64,000 nucleotides of DNA from Styela clava (taxonomy: Eukaryota > Chordata > Ascidiacea > Stolidobranchia > Styelidae), in NCBI RefSeq assembly GCF_964204865.1, contig NC_135255.1, positions 15,219,135 through 15,283,134 of the forward strand. The letters are read 5' to 3'. Under the pieces are notes generated by a model. The model saw only the letters and a program-made list of their open reading frames with translations. It was not told the DNA's origin and made no database searches. Shown piece after piece: positions 1-12,600 of this stretch. The translations under genes were made by a program, and so were the position numbers. Positions within the stretch are counted from its first letter, which is position 1. Each line of letters opens with the position of its first letter.

Positions 1-84
1 TTTACAAGCATTCAAGTTGCAGCAAAATAAAACATTAAAACGAAATATTTTCTTCAGAATATTCTTTGTTTTTATTCACCATAG

Positions 85-3000
85 AATTAAAAGTAAAGAT
101 CACTGGCAAAGCACATGTTGGATGGCATGAATATTACGGACAAAACAATCATGTTTATCATTACAATAAGCAAGGTCTTTTCAAAGAGAAAACAATTGTG
201 TATGGCGAAGGTACGTTTGTGAAAAATAAAAAACGTTAAGATTTTGTTTTACTTCCTGAAAGCAATTGGTTAGTAATTAAATGGAAAAGTGTTTAATAAT
301 TTGAATCTAACACAAATAAGGTATAAACTTTGTTAAAAGCAAGGTCACAGCTCTCAAATATACAGATCTGTGAGCCCTCACAACTATTAAAATCATTCCC
401 GACTATGGGATGAAGAAACAGACCATATTATCAGTATTCAAATTTTCTACACAGGGGGTTCTAGCGCCGATGACGCAACAACTTTAGCACAAGGAAGCCA
501 TTCTTTTCCATTTAGCTTTCGTCTCCCATCACCTTTGCCGTCTTCATATGAAGGTAAGTCTAAGAAGAATACTTCGATTGGTTGATAAAAATCATTGATG
601 TCTCTTCTCCATGTTTAAATAAAAATATTTGTGTTGAAAATAACAGACATAGAATAGCCTAGAATCTGGGCCCTAGATGGACATAAGATAGGAGTAAGAT
701 TCTACTAAATTTCGGGCTGTGAAAAACACAACATTACTCCATACATCGCAATATGTTTCACGTAGGACATTCAGATTGAGTACGAAAAATGCCAAGTCCT
801 AATATATATAAATATATTATAGAAAATAAGGAAAATACCCAAACGAGCGGAATTTCGCTAATTTGCCCGACAGACCAGACCTCTGGCGATACTTGACTGA
901 TTTTAGAACAAGAATTGAAATTGAATTTCATTTATTGATAACTTCGCTAATATATATGACTATATATACAGATAAAATCGGGTACGTACGATACTACGCC
1001 AAAGCGAAAATTGTTAGACCGTGGAAATATGATCACAATACAAAAAGTATGTTTACATTGTTGGACATATTAGATCTCAACAAGGAACAGGACATGATGG
1101 TGAGAGTCAAAAATAAAATAAAATCCTTATATCTTATATATAGAAGTCAGTTATATATAGAACTATAGAAGTATAGTTCTGACGACAAGGCCATCTTTTT
1201 TGACCCTTTTGTGACGTTATGTGATTTCCTATGTGATGAGTATAGTGGGACATTCTTAATTGTTGCGTTGCGGCGCATCTCATCTATTCACCAGCCATTG
1301 TACAGCTTGTAGACGCTTTGTTTATTGTCTCTCTTTGAGTTGTATTGGGAAGTTGTGCCGCTGTTGTCAGTGAATTGCGTTCAGTTGTACGCGAGTTTCT
1401 ATGCTTAGCAGAAAGCACGTACGTAACAAACTCGCTCGCTATTCTTTGATAACTGAATGTGAATACACAGTAATACAAATGAAAAATTGCAGCATTGAAT
1501 AAGCTACTTCGATTCAAAATGTTAAGTAACCAATACTACAAAACATGTTTTTATATATATTTTATTATCTAATCAAGACTCCTCGGAGTCACTGGCAGTT
1601 ATTATATTTGGTGTAGTTGGTTCAATTCCGTCTTAGCATTGTTTGATTATTTCATCTTCTTCTTATGAGGAGATTTATATTGACTGTGTAGGATAGGATT
1701 TACATATTTATCCCGGGGGAGAGGAAAGTCGATAAGATGGTTTAACCATATGGCGAACCACGGCTTCTCGTCCGGTTACCATTCCATGTTCGGTATGGGA
1801 TTAGTTATAGTTATTTGTTATTGTAAGCATGGACCTGATGGTGGAGGAAGACGTAACCGAGCAGGGGTTAAGTGAACCACCCTTCGGCGGCAAGGAGTCC
1901 GGCAATCCTCTCGCACGTAACTATCCCCGCAAGGGATCCGAACCTGCGAACCCACGCAGAGTAATCAGGGGTGCGGTGGCTAGCGTATTCCTAACGCTTA
2001 GTACGATGAGCCACATCGCCGCGTTACCACAGCTATATCGGGCTATCCACCAGGGCATCTCGCCATTCAAGTCCTAAGATATATAAAACTACATGATAAA
2101 CATTTTATTCTATTGAATTGTATGCGATTGGTTTGTTTATTCTCTAGGCGCCTTCATCGGGTGACGAAGAAAAATACTTGTGCTGTCTCTGTTGCAAAAG
2201 TGGTCCTATTAAAGGAAAAATTGAAACGGACAGGAAAGGATATGTTCCGGGAGAATGGATTGTTGCAACAGGTTCAGTAAAAAATAAAAGGTAAAATAAA
2301 CGGACAAAAAACAGTACTCCCGAATTATGTGAACCAAGATGGCGGGCACAGGAACGTAGTATGTGTGCCAGATTAGGGTTAGGCTATAATTTTATTTCAA
2401 TTTTCCCTATTTTAGTTCTATTACGAGTTCGGGAGTAATAGAACTAAAATAAGGAAAATTGGAAAAAAATTATGGTCTAACCCTAACCTGGTGCACATAC
2501 TACGTTTCGATATCCGCCATCTTGGTTCACATACTTCGGGAGTACTTAAAAACAATGATTGAGCATTTATAAATTCGAAATACTATTTCACTTATGTTTC
2601 ATTAAATTAAACGAGCCATTCTAACGAAAAATTTGTGTGGTCTGGAGATAAAATATTTTTATCCATCTGTTTCAAAATCTTGTTATTTCTCGTTTACCTT
2701 CCTCTTTTGCCCTTACGTCCTCCTGCATTGAATAACTGTTTATATTTGAAATGAAGTAAAAATTGATAGTGCTCCCGTAGTATGTGCACCAAGATGGCGC
2801 ACAACCTAAACATAGTATGTGTGCCAGGTCAGGGTTCAGGTTGTGCGTCATCTTATTACACATACTACGGGAGCGCCGAATCGATTTATCCGTTCTTGTA
2901 TCATGTAAATATCTTTATATCATTTATACGTTTTAAAGTAAAAGCAAAGTACAGCAGACATCTGTCGAGTTAATGAAGATTGTAACTTATCGTGCAAAGA

Positions 3001-4286
3001 TGAAAACCAAAACTGAAACATACAGTATGCAGCAAGTGTTTGGATCGCATTGTAGTAAAGGAAAAACCGCCTCACTGGAAAACGTCAAACTGCAGATTCC
3101 ACCCTTACCACCAACAGAAAATAAACATTGCAAAATTATTGATATAAATTATGCCGTCATGGTAAGAAATATTAGTAAATTTTAATTAGATGTACATACG
3201 TGAAATAGGCTTGCGTGTCTCTCAAAATCATCAACTTATTGGGTGTAAAGATGGTGCTCTAGAAGTATGTGCACCAAGATGGCGGACACCGAAACGTATT
3301 ATGTGTGCCAGCTTAGGGTTAGGCCATAATTTTATTTCAATTTTCCCTATTTTAGTTCTATTACGAGTTAGGGAATTAGCCAAGTGACTCCCGTAATATT
3401 TGTACCTAAAATTATGGCCTAACCCTAACCCGGTACACATAATACGTTCCGGTGTCCGCCATCTTGGTGCACATATTTCTGGAGTACCGTAAAGATTGGA
3501 GTATAGTGACCCTAATGGTTGACATCTTAGCATCATTAGTCTGTGTAGAGCAAGGTCACGCTATGGGAAGTCGAGCAGTTATCGAAATAACGCGCATCAC
3601 ATCTCTCATCCCATATTATTGAGCAAACAGAGAAATTGCCAGAAAAATTAACTCCCGTTTTAGACTGAACTCAGTTGGAACCTAAAATTACAATCTTGAG
3701 ACGGACGTGAATAGGAATATTTATTTGAGCATCGAAGTATACGCCTAACTTCTATAAATTGAAATACGCCTGTTGTTTTTAGGTGCATGGCCATCTCCGC
3801 ACATGTGCTATCGATCTCCGTGGATATGCACCTATTGTCATCGGCACAGTTCCACTCCAAAGTCTACCTATGTACTCTGGTACAAACGACGGCGTTCAAA
3901 AGCGAACCGAATCGCCCCAACCCGTAGCTTATCCGTCACTTTCTGACCCTGATTCAACCGTGATACAAAATCCGACGACAGTTTCTGCTGAAACGGCCTA
4001 TGGATTACAAGGTATCTAAAATTACTGAAATAAAAAAATAGTTATTTTGTTTTTGAAACAAAGAAATTGCACTGCAATTCTGACTAATCTGCTACGTTTT
4101 TCCAAAAGCGTGCTTCTACCATTTGCTAAGATTTTATCTTTTTTAGTTCCTCCGCCCCCATCTTACGTGGCAGCAACAGAAGGGAGTTTTACTGTTGTGG
4201 ATGACGAATACACAAGAGGAGATAAGACATACACTCCTCAGTATACATTTTACGATTGGAGTCAATCTGCATTTACTTATAAATAA
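85..4286 (+). CDS. Alpha-arrestin (ARRDC2/3/4-like), copy 1, 5'-partial
   Basis: Arrestin domain-containing protein, a family known to link NEDD4-type ubiquitin ligases to membrane cargo. Seven coding exons are visible: 85-210, 455-553, 972-1099, 2148-2290, 2939-3161, 3783-4011 and 4147-4286 (TAA). All have AG/GT borders, and their phases match the two complete copies downstream. The first coding exon (about 39 codons in the paralogues) lies left of the window. Seen features are the arrestin-N stretch (KVKITGKAHVGWHE), a CCLCC motif in the fourth visible exon, an arrestin-C stretch (APIVIGTVPLQSLPMYSG) and a C-tail with PPPPSY, then YTPQYTFYDW. No stop or frameshift interrupts the joined exons. 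Introns carry a SINE and three foldback MITEs. Family assignment is firm; which vertebrate ARRDC it matches one-to-one is not. Confidence 0.9.
1690..2033 (-). repeat. tRNA-derived SINE, near full length
   Basis: Minus-strand copy of the SINE that is best seen at 34,273-34,622. It lies in an intron of alpha-arrestin copy 1. The tRNA-like head, with A-box and B-box-like stretches, is at the right end (about 1,935-2,033). The body reads left toward GGATAGGATTTACATATTTA at the tail. An 82-codon open frame inside it is a by-product of the repeat. Confidence 0.8.
2313..2546. repeat. Foldback MITE, GGTACTCCCG family
   Basis: Inverted-repeat element of about 234 bp in an intron of alpha-arrestin copy 1. 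The ends read AGTACTCCCG and CGGGAGTACT, and each arm carries CAAGATGGCG in inverted orientation. The flanks (CAAAAAAC / TTAAAAAC) look like a decayed 8-bp TSD. Other copies are at 3,253, 6,816 and 11,152. Confidence 0.8.
2768..2877. repeat. Short palindromic MITE, GGCGCTCCCG subfamily
   Basis: A 110-bp near-palindrome with ends AGTGCTCCCG and CGGGAGCGCC and inner CACCAAGATGGCGC arms. It lies just upstream of the exon at 2,939. The sister copy at 12,614-12,731 has a 7/8-matching TSD. Here the flanks AAATTGAT and GAATCGAT match at 6 of 8 bases. Confidence 0.75.
3253..3488. repeat. Foldback MITE with perfect 8-bp TSD
   Basis: A 236-bp inverted-repeat element with ends GGTGCTCTAG and CTGGAGTACC. 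It is flanked on both sides by GTAAAGAT (3,245-3,252 and 3,489-3,496). The arms contain CACCAAGATGGCGG and its complement. It lies in the intron between exons 2,939-3,161 and 3,783-4,011 of alpha-arrestin copy 1. Confidence 0.88.
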
Positions 4287-4360
4287 AGAATATGTTCTGT
4301 GTATAAAAAACTTTTTCAGATGAAATTTATATATTTGTAACGTTCTTGTACCATTTTTTG

Positions 4361-4366
4361 AATAAA
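4361..4366 (+). terminator. Poly(A) signal of alpha-arrestin copy 1
   Basis: AATAAA lies 75 bp past the stop codon of copy 1 and is followed by TG-rich DNA (AATGTGTGTGTCC). This is a plausible cleavage and polyadenylation site. Confidence 0.6.
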
Positions 4367-4399
4367 TTATAGCAAACTAACTTCCAAATGTGTGTGTCC

Positions 4400-6590
4400 A
4401 TGTTTATTAGAAACTGACTCTCGTATTTTGCTGCTGTATTCAATATCTTCTATGGTCAATACCTGGTTACTGTAGCAGCAAATATTATTTTGACTGGAAT
4501 GTTACGCACCGCTTGACGTGAAATAATTTGACAGGTAACGCTTCGACTTTAAAGCTGAAAGAAATAAGGATCTGTAGGTGCCAGCACTAGATCTCGGTAT
4601 ACAGCTTCTCCGTAACAAGCGAAGCGCGTCTGGGGTTACTCATTTTTACGCTATTTTACGCGGATCATGTGATGGCTCTCTTTAGTGACGTATAATGCAC
4701 GGCGTTACTATTGGTGGAGGTGTTTTGTACCGCAGCAGATTTACAATGTGACCGGATTGATAGTCCAGTGACAAGCGATTTTAAACGGAGTTTTCCCAGG
4801 GCGTTATTTTTATTACACAAAGTGGCACATCATACTAAAATTTAGATCCAGAATCCAAATAGGATTTACACGATTATGTTATTGTCGCACTACTTGATTC
4901 TGTTTACCTAGATTAGTTTGAGTTGTTGTCCCCCATATTGCTATTTAATTCATGTCGTTCGAACCTTGTGCTAATCAGGTTATCTTCACATTGCCCGTGA
5001 TAAGCAGAATAAACGAAACAGATAAAAAATTGAACGTACGATTCTGGTTTAAATTACAATGTAGGTTTTGTATGATTTCTTTGTATGATTATTTGTTTGT
5101 AGAACGCCATGACAAAGTTGTCTTTTTGTCTGAACAATGCAACAAAAACTACTTAACTACAAATATGTTCCATAAAACAAAACGACGAGTTGCAGAATTT
5201 TCTTAGTCGTCACACACTCAGTTTGCCCAACAATTCATTCGTAACAAAAGGAGTAGAGCCACGCATCACTAAACTTTGCGTAAAATTTCTTCAGTAAGCT
5301 GTATGTGGCGGTCACTAGGCCAACTAGTGTTTACGTCGACGAAGAGTGTCATAGAATAGCAAAATTCATAATAATTTCGGTCGCACTTCTGCATTAAAGC
5401 CACTTCCGTGTTTGAGGTATTAACTGCGAATAACATTTCGTGAATCAGGCAAATCAGACCGGTATAACAAAACAGTAGGCAGTATCGACGTGGTCCACTT
5501 ACATAAATAAGAGAGGTCTGAGAAAGGCATACAGATATATGTGAGCCATAGGTTTAAGTTACGTTAAAAATAATTCGTTTTGTTTTCATAGCTGAATTAT
5601 ACCAAATTATATTCAGTCATAGCTATTTTAAGCAGTTACATGCGGCCCCACGTTATAGCATAGCGTATCAGAGAGCGGATATCAGAGGTTAGAAAGGATT
5701 GGATTTACATGTTTATCCCGAGGGAGAGGAAATCCGATAACACGGCTCAACCATATGGCGAACCCCGGCCTCTCGTCCGGTTATCAGTCCATGTCGTGTA
5801 TGGGATTAGTTAGCCGGTTATTTGTTTTCGGAAGCATGGACTTGATGGTGGAGGAAGCCGTAACCGACCAGCGGTTATGTGAACCATCCTACGATTAGGT
5901 TTGTTTTATCAGATATCTTTTTAAAATGTGCATTTAACAATGTACATTGAAGAACGAATTATATGTTTAGAATTCACATATTTCTGCATTTCACTGCCTC
6001 TTAGGCCATAGCACCACAACGAACTTCATTAAATTAAAAGCATCTCAACAGACGATATATTGGGGCCAAATAGGAGAAACACTAGAACCCAAATGGGTAT
6101 TGTATTCTATTGTTTCCGCGATTCTTTTTTTTGTAATGTGATATCTTAGATGGGCTGAAATTCGCTAACCGTCTTTACATTTCAATGATAAATACAGTGA
6201 AAGAATGATGTATGTCCGCGGTATTTTCTGTTGGCATGGAGCCGAGAAAAGCACGAGAATTCTCAGCCGATATCAACAGCATGGAGTAACAAAATGCGCT
6301 TTCCTGTGACGTCTTTTAATGCAGTTTGTTAAGGGAATGAGGAGCTTGCGGCGCCGTAAAAAAATTAAAAACATGTATTTTAAAACAATTTTTCGATAAT
6401 ATAAAACTGAAAGAATCAGTTCATCTTGGTATAAGTCAGAGAATTAGAAGACTAAAGGATTCCCAGGGCGAATGTGAGCAAAATTATAACTCAAATCGTC
6501 TTGTAGTCGGTATAGTACACGAGGAGAAAAGTCTGTATTCCCTATAATACAGGTCCCCTACTTTTTAGTCGATATTTTTGAGAGCAAATA
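4400..6590. other. Intergenic DNA between alpha-arrestin copies 1 and 2
   Basis: No coding exon is recognised here. The segment holds a truncated SINE (5,695-5,895), a CRE-like TGACGTC at 6,307-6,313 and, close to the copy 2 start, a TATAAA at 6,593-6,598 preceded by CTTTTTAG (6,561-6,568). The last could be a cis or spliced-leader acceptor. An 84-codon open frame at 4,952-5,206 has no recognisable features. Confidence 0.5.
5695..5895 (-). repeat. tRNA-derived SINE, head-truncated
   Basis: Minus-strand SINE fragment. It shares GTTTATCCCGAGGGAGAGGA, CTCGTCCGGTTA and GGTGGAGGAAGCCGTAACCG with the full copies at 1,690 and 34,273, but stops before the tRNA-like head. Confidence 0.75.
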
Positions 6591-6622
6591 TTTATAAACG
6601 TTATTATATTATACCTTCAATT

Positions 6623-9600
6623 ATGCCATCGTTACAAGACTTCAACGTTACGTTTGACGATAATAAGTCGATATTCAGTCCCGGAGAGACATTGGAAGGG
6701 AAGATTGAAATTACTCTTACTGAATCAATGGAAATGAAAGGTGAGTAATATCGTTCCAAACAAAAGATTTGGACAATCAAACCATCATAGATCTATATCC
6801 ATTTGCACTGGTTTCGGTACTCCCGTAGTATGTGAACCAAGATGGCGGACACCGGAACGTAGAATGTGTACCAGGTTAGAGTTAGGCCATATGTTCAGGT
6901 ACAAATAGTACGGGAATCACTTGGCTAGTCCCCGAACTCATAATAGAACTAAAATAAGGAAAATTGGAATAAAATTACGGCTTAACCCCCGATCTGGTAC
7001 ACATACTACGTTCCGGTGTCCACCATCATGGTTCACATACTACGGGAGTACCCTGGTTTCAGTCGAAAAGGTAGATTTTCTATTTCTTTCGAATTACCTA
7101 TGCATGGTAAGACGGTTGTATCTAACAGCATATACGTCAGTATGAAAATAAATTGCCCTAATCCTAGTTTTTACGCAAAATCTCGACTATAAAATAATCG
7201 AAAAGTTTGACATCCCTCGATGATGTGAAAAGTTTTAAGTTCTTTTTTAATATGATTTAAATAGTGGCGCTGGCATTGGTGAATATGCCTCGCCTTTTAT
7301 CTATTGACTACATTATCTATTTGGTAAACACAAATTTATCTGTAGGTGACTGGGAAAATAGTGAAAATTGAAACAAAACAATCCGCTTAACTCGACAAAG
7401 CTTCACAGTATGTATTAGATATTTTGGGCATTTTGAGTTACACTTGTATGCTTTACATTTTTCGATTTTGGTGGCAATTTCAAAAATGCAAGTTTAAAAA
7501 TGATGCCCTAGCGATTGGTCAATACAATCAATACATTAAAAAATACCGTATTTCTCCGTGTATAACACGCACTTCCGGTTCCGGATTTCATCTCCAAAAT
7601 TAGTGGGTGCGTATTATACATTGGTATAGAAAAAATCTTGATCGATATTTCACACGCAACTGCCGAATACTTATCACATGTTTCCTTGCCGTCTTATTTC
7701 TATTATTTTATGTTATAACCAGTTATAAGCGTTATAACCAGATCATGCTTGCTGCAGTAGAATCACACCCACAGAATGGACTGCATCTATTTCAATTACC
7801 AGTGTATATAAGTGATAAGAACAGCAGTCTGTATCATAGTTTAATTGTTGTGTCGTCCAGTCTGGCGTCTCTCATTTACAGTAAAACTGAATGTTCCTAA
7901 ATCATTTTGTCTCATTCTGATTTGCGGCCAATCGGCAAACCTAACGTCACAAATTTTTTTTCCTAGCCATTTTCAAAATGCTCTAAGATAGGTAACAGCA
8001 CGATAGTTCAAAGCGGGGTAACATCACTCCGAGATTGACAGACAACAGGCCTGTCGACCTCATAAACATTTGAAACATATTATTAAATCAAAGTGAAACT
8101 TTCTAGGCTAGCTTCTCGAAAATACCAAACGCGGTCGACGCAAGTGACCGAATTCGACCGTGCGTATTATGCATGAACCTTGGTATTTTCATACAATCCA
8201 CTTCCTAAAAGAGCCCTGCGTATTATACATGGGTGCGTATTATACGCGAAGCAATACGGTAATGACTATAAAAGCTAAAAATCATAAGAGATAACTGATA
8301 GAACAGGCATGGATAAAAAACACGACGTTCGGAAATGCAATTTTCTAATTTAATTGAAATCAGGATAAATTTTCAGAAATACGAGTGAAAGTTACTGGAA
8401 AGGCGCACGTTGGTTGGCATGAGCAACACGGAAAAGTTCATGTTTATCACTATAACAACCAGGATTTAATGGAGCAGAACATCACGGTTTACGGAGTAGG
8501 TGCGTTTTTAGGAAATTATATAACTGTTTATAATTCAAGCTTTGTTATGAATAATATGAATCTGCCGTTGAAATAAAACGCTTACAGCTCGCAGTGATTA
8601 GATATTGTTTATCAAATCATTGCATTAAATGTGTGTGGTGCCAAATTTCGAATCAATACGGAGTGAATAGAATAGACAATTTTATATATTTTTTCTTATT
8701 TTTCTTGTCAAAGGGTTTGGCAATTCATGTTTTGTCTGATAGATACAACAATACTTCTTTGTCATTTACGAATACAAGGTGGAAGCTAATGCAATATATA
8801 TATAAATCATAAAAGACGTCATCTGAACGGATCGTTGACTATTGTATTTTACAGGAACTGCAGAGAATATGACCCTGTCAGTAGGATCGCACAGTTTTCC
8901 GTTCAGTTGCACCTTGCCAGCGCCGTTGCCGTCATCATACGAAGGTACAAGTTTACCCAATTCTAAGATAAGCTTTTAAAACACCACTTCGATTTCAGAA
9001 TACTAATACTATTCGACGCCGAACTTCCCTTGAAACTATTAGAGTCAGTTTAAAATTATAGACCAGATTTTTCACCAAATTAAAATAATTAACTGCTGAA
9101 TAATTTAAACGGATTACTTGATTTTATTTAATTTAGTAATTGATGTTGTTTTTCAGACAAAATAGGGTACATACGATACTATGTCAAAGCAACAATAGTT
9201 AGGCCGTGGAAATTTGATCACAATACGAAAAGTATGATAACAATATTAGACATTCTGGATCTTAACAAAGAGCAGAACATGATGGTAAAATGGCAATGCA
9301 AGCTTCTCTTATATTTTGAACACTAATCCTAATATATATGTCGTCAAATGAGAAATCCAGATATGCATACTTACATAATATGTATTTAATATATTTTATA
9401 TTCTATAAATTGTAAAGTTCCTAACGCGAGTCCAATATGAAAGTATAACCATATTATTCATAATTTATTGGGACCTCCTGAAGTATGCGCACCAAGATGG
9501 CGCTCAACCTGAACTCAGGTTGTGTACTGGGTTAGGGTTCAGGTTATGCGACATCTTGGTGCGCATACTTCAGGAGGTCCATTTATTGAGTACGATGCAC

Positions 9601-12600
9601 CTATTAAGATGACTTAAATTTGAGTCTTCAATTAAATGATTCTTTCCTAGGCGTAGAGAGGGGGCAATTATTGAGCAATTCTCAGATAACCCGATGTTTT
9701 CCTGGCGTACTTCGCGCTCATACAGCTCGGATAACTATGGCAGCGGAGTAACTTTATGGAGATATTATTCAACACATTGCAAAATAATAGTGACTGCTAT
9801 TTAGAGCAGGGGTGTGCAAAGTGCGACCCGCGGGCCAAATGCGGCCCGCAAGAAAAAATTGTGCGGCCCGCGGAAAAATGCCAATTTTGAAAGGTGCGCG
9901 GCCAGCTAAACTAGTTTTGAAATTTGGTTGAATCTGGTTTCCTTTGCGTTGCAAAGCTTTTATTCAAGTTCAATTTATTATCCATGTCTACGACTTACAG
10001 CGTCCTGACAGCGAGGCGAACAACGCGATTCTCAAAGTTGTCCCTTGCTGAGCAGCAAATAATTTAAGAAAAATGCGGAGCAGACGCTAATGAATTTGTA
10101 AGAACGATTAATTGAAGATTAGGTAACTGGAAAGCAGTTTAAAAAAATTATCAATATATAGATACAAAGGCTAAATGAGTTTTGGTTCCAACCTATCAAT
10201 TGATTTTATTTAAATCTAGTCCAGAATAAGATTTAACAGAAAATTACTTGGAAATGATTCTTACCGAAAACACCAAGATAACTTTCCACATTTTCAAAAA
10301 AGTCATGGCTTCAAATATGCACTTTTCGGTAACATATTTATTTCTAAAATGAGCTATTCTCTACCTGCCACTAATAGAAAGCCTATGTTAAATGACGGTG
10401 CAGCCCGCGGTTTCACTTAGTTATTGGTATTTGGCCCGCTCGCGAAAAAGGTTGCAACACCCCTGATTTAGAGTGTTCGGAGCGAGTAAGCGTCATATTA
10501 CGTCATTTAAATCCCCCCATTTTTTCAAAATTTTGGGCTGACTACCGATCTTGGGCCCTCCTCCTATGCTTTTCTTTGTTGTGCCGTTGCAAGCTATGTG
10601 ATTTGTTCTGTTAATATTCATCATTATAAACTAACCCTATTTCTATCACGATTGTCAGGCACCTTCTTCTGGTAAAGAAAACAAATATCTGTGCTGTCTT
10701 TGCTGTAAAAGTGGACCAATTCAAGGTGAAATTACTACGGACCGAACTGGTTATGTTCCTGGCGAATGGGTCATCGTGAATGTAAAAGTAAATAACAAGA
10801 GGTAAACCCATTTAGAGTGTCTTTTGTTGGTTGAGTACGAAGTTTATTCCTTTCTCTTGTTAGGTTAATAAGTTCAACTGTAACTGTAACTTTACGTTTT
10901 ATCAGCGGAAGCAAGGTGCAGAAAACATCCATTGAAATAATGAAAATCGTCAAATATCGTGCAAAAATGAAGTCAAAAACAGTTAAATACAGCATGCAGC
11001 AAGTATTTGGTTCTCATTGCGACTCAAAAAAATCAACATCTTTTGACAACATTAAAATTCAGATTCCGGCTCTTCCACCAACAGAAAATACACATTGCAA
11101 GATTATCGATATCAACTATGCTGTTATGGTACGTACAAACAAACATTTATGGGTACTCCTGTAGTATGTTAATCAAGATGGCGGACACCGGAACATAGTA
11201 TGTGTACCAGGTTAGGGTCAGGCCATAATTTCAGGTACAAATACTACGGGAAAATACACTTGGCTAGTCCCCGTAATAGAACTGAAATAAGGAAAATTGA
11301 AATAAAATTATGACCTAACCCTAACCTGGTACACATATACGTTACGGTGTCCGCCATCTTGGTTCACATACTACAGGAGTACACATTTATGACATCTACC
11401 TTTTTGTCAAACTCGCGGAGAATAGCGAGTCACAATGCCTATGCCCTACCAGGCGTCTAATTTCAAATTTTTGTCGTATATGTGGTAACTTCGGCATCCT
11501 ACATCAAAATCGTATCCGTTTCATAACGAATGTCGCCTTTCTCCTAGCATGGATACCATTTGGGCTTTCTGTATCTTATGATCGTTTTGCAACCGACTTG
11601 AACTAGGCCTTTGTTCCTAACTGATTCTTCGGTCAGTATTGTATGCGATATTAAAAATGGGAGAGGACTAATGAGTTAGGGTATAGGGTTAAGAGCGAAC
11701 ACTCAGAGGTTTAAATCACAATTCTATTTACTAAGCTGTTCAAGCGAAAAACGGAACACGTATTTTGTTATGCAGATTCATGGGCATTTGCGCTTGTGTG
11801 CAATCGATTTACGTGGTATGGCGCCCATTGTAATTGGTTCTGTTCCAATCCGTAGTCTTCCCATGTATTCTGGTCAACAAGATCCTCAAGTACAGCCTGC
11901 ACCATCCGCATATCCTTCTTTACCTGATTCCTCAGCAACAGTGATAGAAAACACGACAGCAAGTTCATATGCTACTACAACGACTTCAGTTCTGCCTACG
12001 TCATTTGGATTTCAAGGTATATTCGGGACCATTTCTGTCATAATTAGTAATTTTAGTACGGGTTATTCACTAAAAAGAGACACGTGAATTTTACTGCTGT
12101 GTTCCAATAATAGATAATCATTTGATAGGACTCAAAAACGGCGTTGATAGGAAATATTTGCCTTGTCAACAATGCTCCTAATTATATATTATCAATCATC
12201 GAATACCATATTCCGAAATATAGTGGCAAAAACTAATGGGAGAAAGAGGTGTTTTTAGTTTAAAAAAATCCTGTAAATCTAATCACTTAAGTAGAGTCTT
12301 TTGGAGAGCTGCAAAGCACTTTCATTTCAATAACTTCATACCCAACATTTCGGCTCCTCAGAAGTGTATGTATCAATATGGAGGTAACTTAATTTGTTCG
12401 CCTACTTTACATCGAGTTGTGTAAACGTATGGAAGCGTATGGACAGGGGGTATATTCACTTGGCTAACACAGACAGCCCCCAAAATCATGATGGAACTAA
12501 AAAAAGGAAAATCGGAACAAATTAAGGCATAGCCCTAACCTGGTACACATACTAAGGGAGTACCGACATTTCTATTTAATGCATGGAATATAATGCCACT

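Noticed and set aside
1829-2077. 82-aa protein on the plus strand
   Set aside because: It lies within a SINE; similar frames appear at 34,258-34,488 and 36,929-37,135 in other copies of the same repeat.
7607-7900. 97-aa membrane-like protein
   Set aside because: The frame is inside the Tc1-like non-autonomous element in an arrestin intron, and has no recognisable family or splice context.
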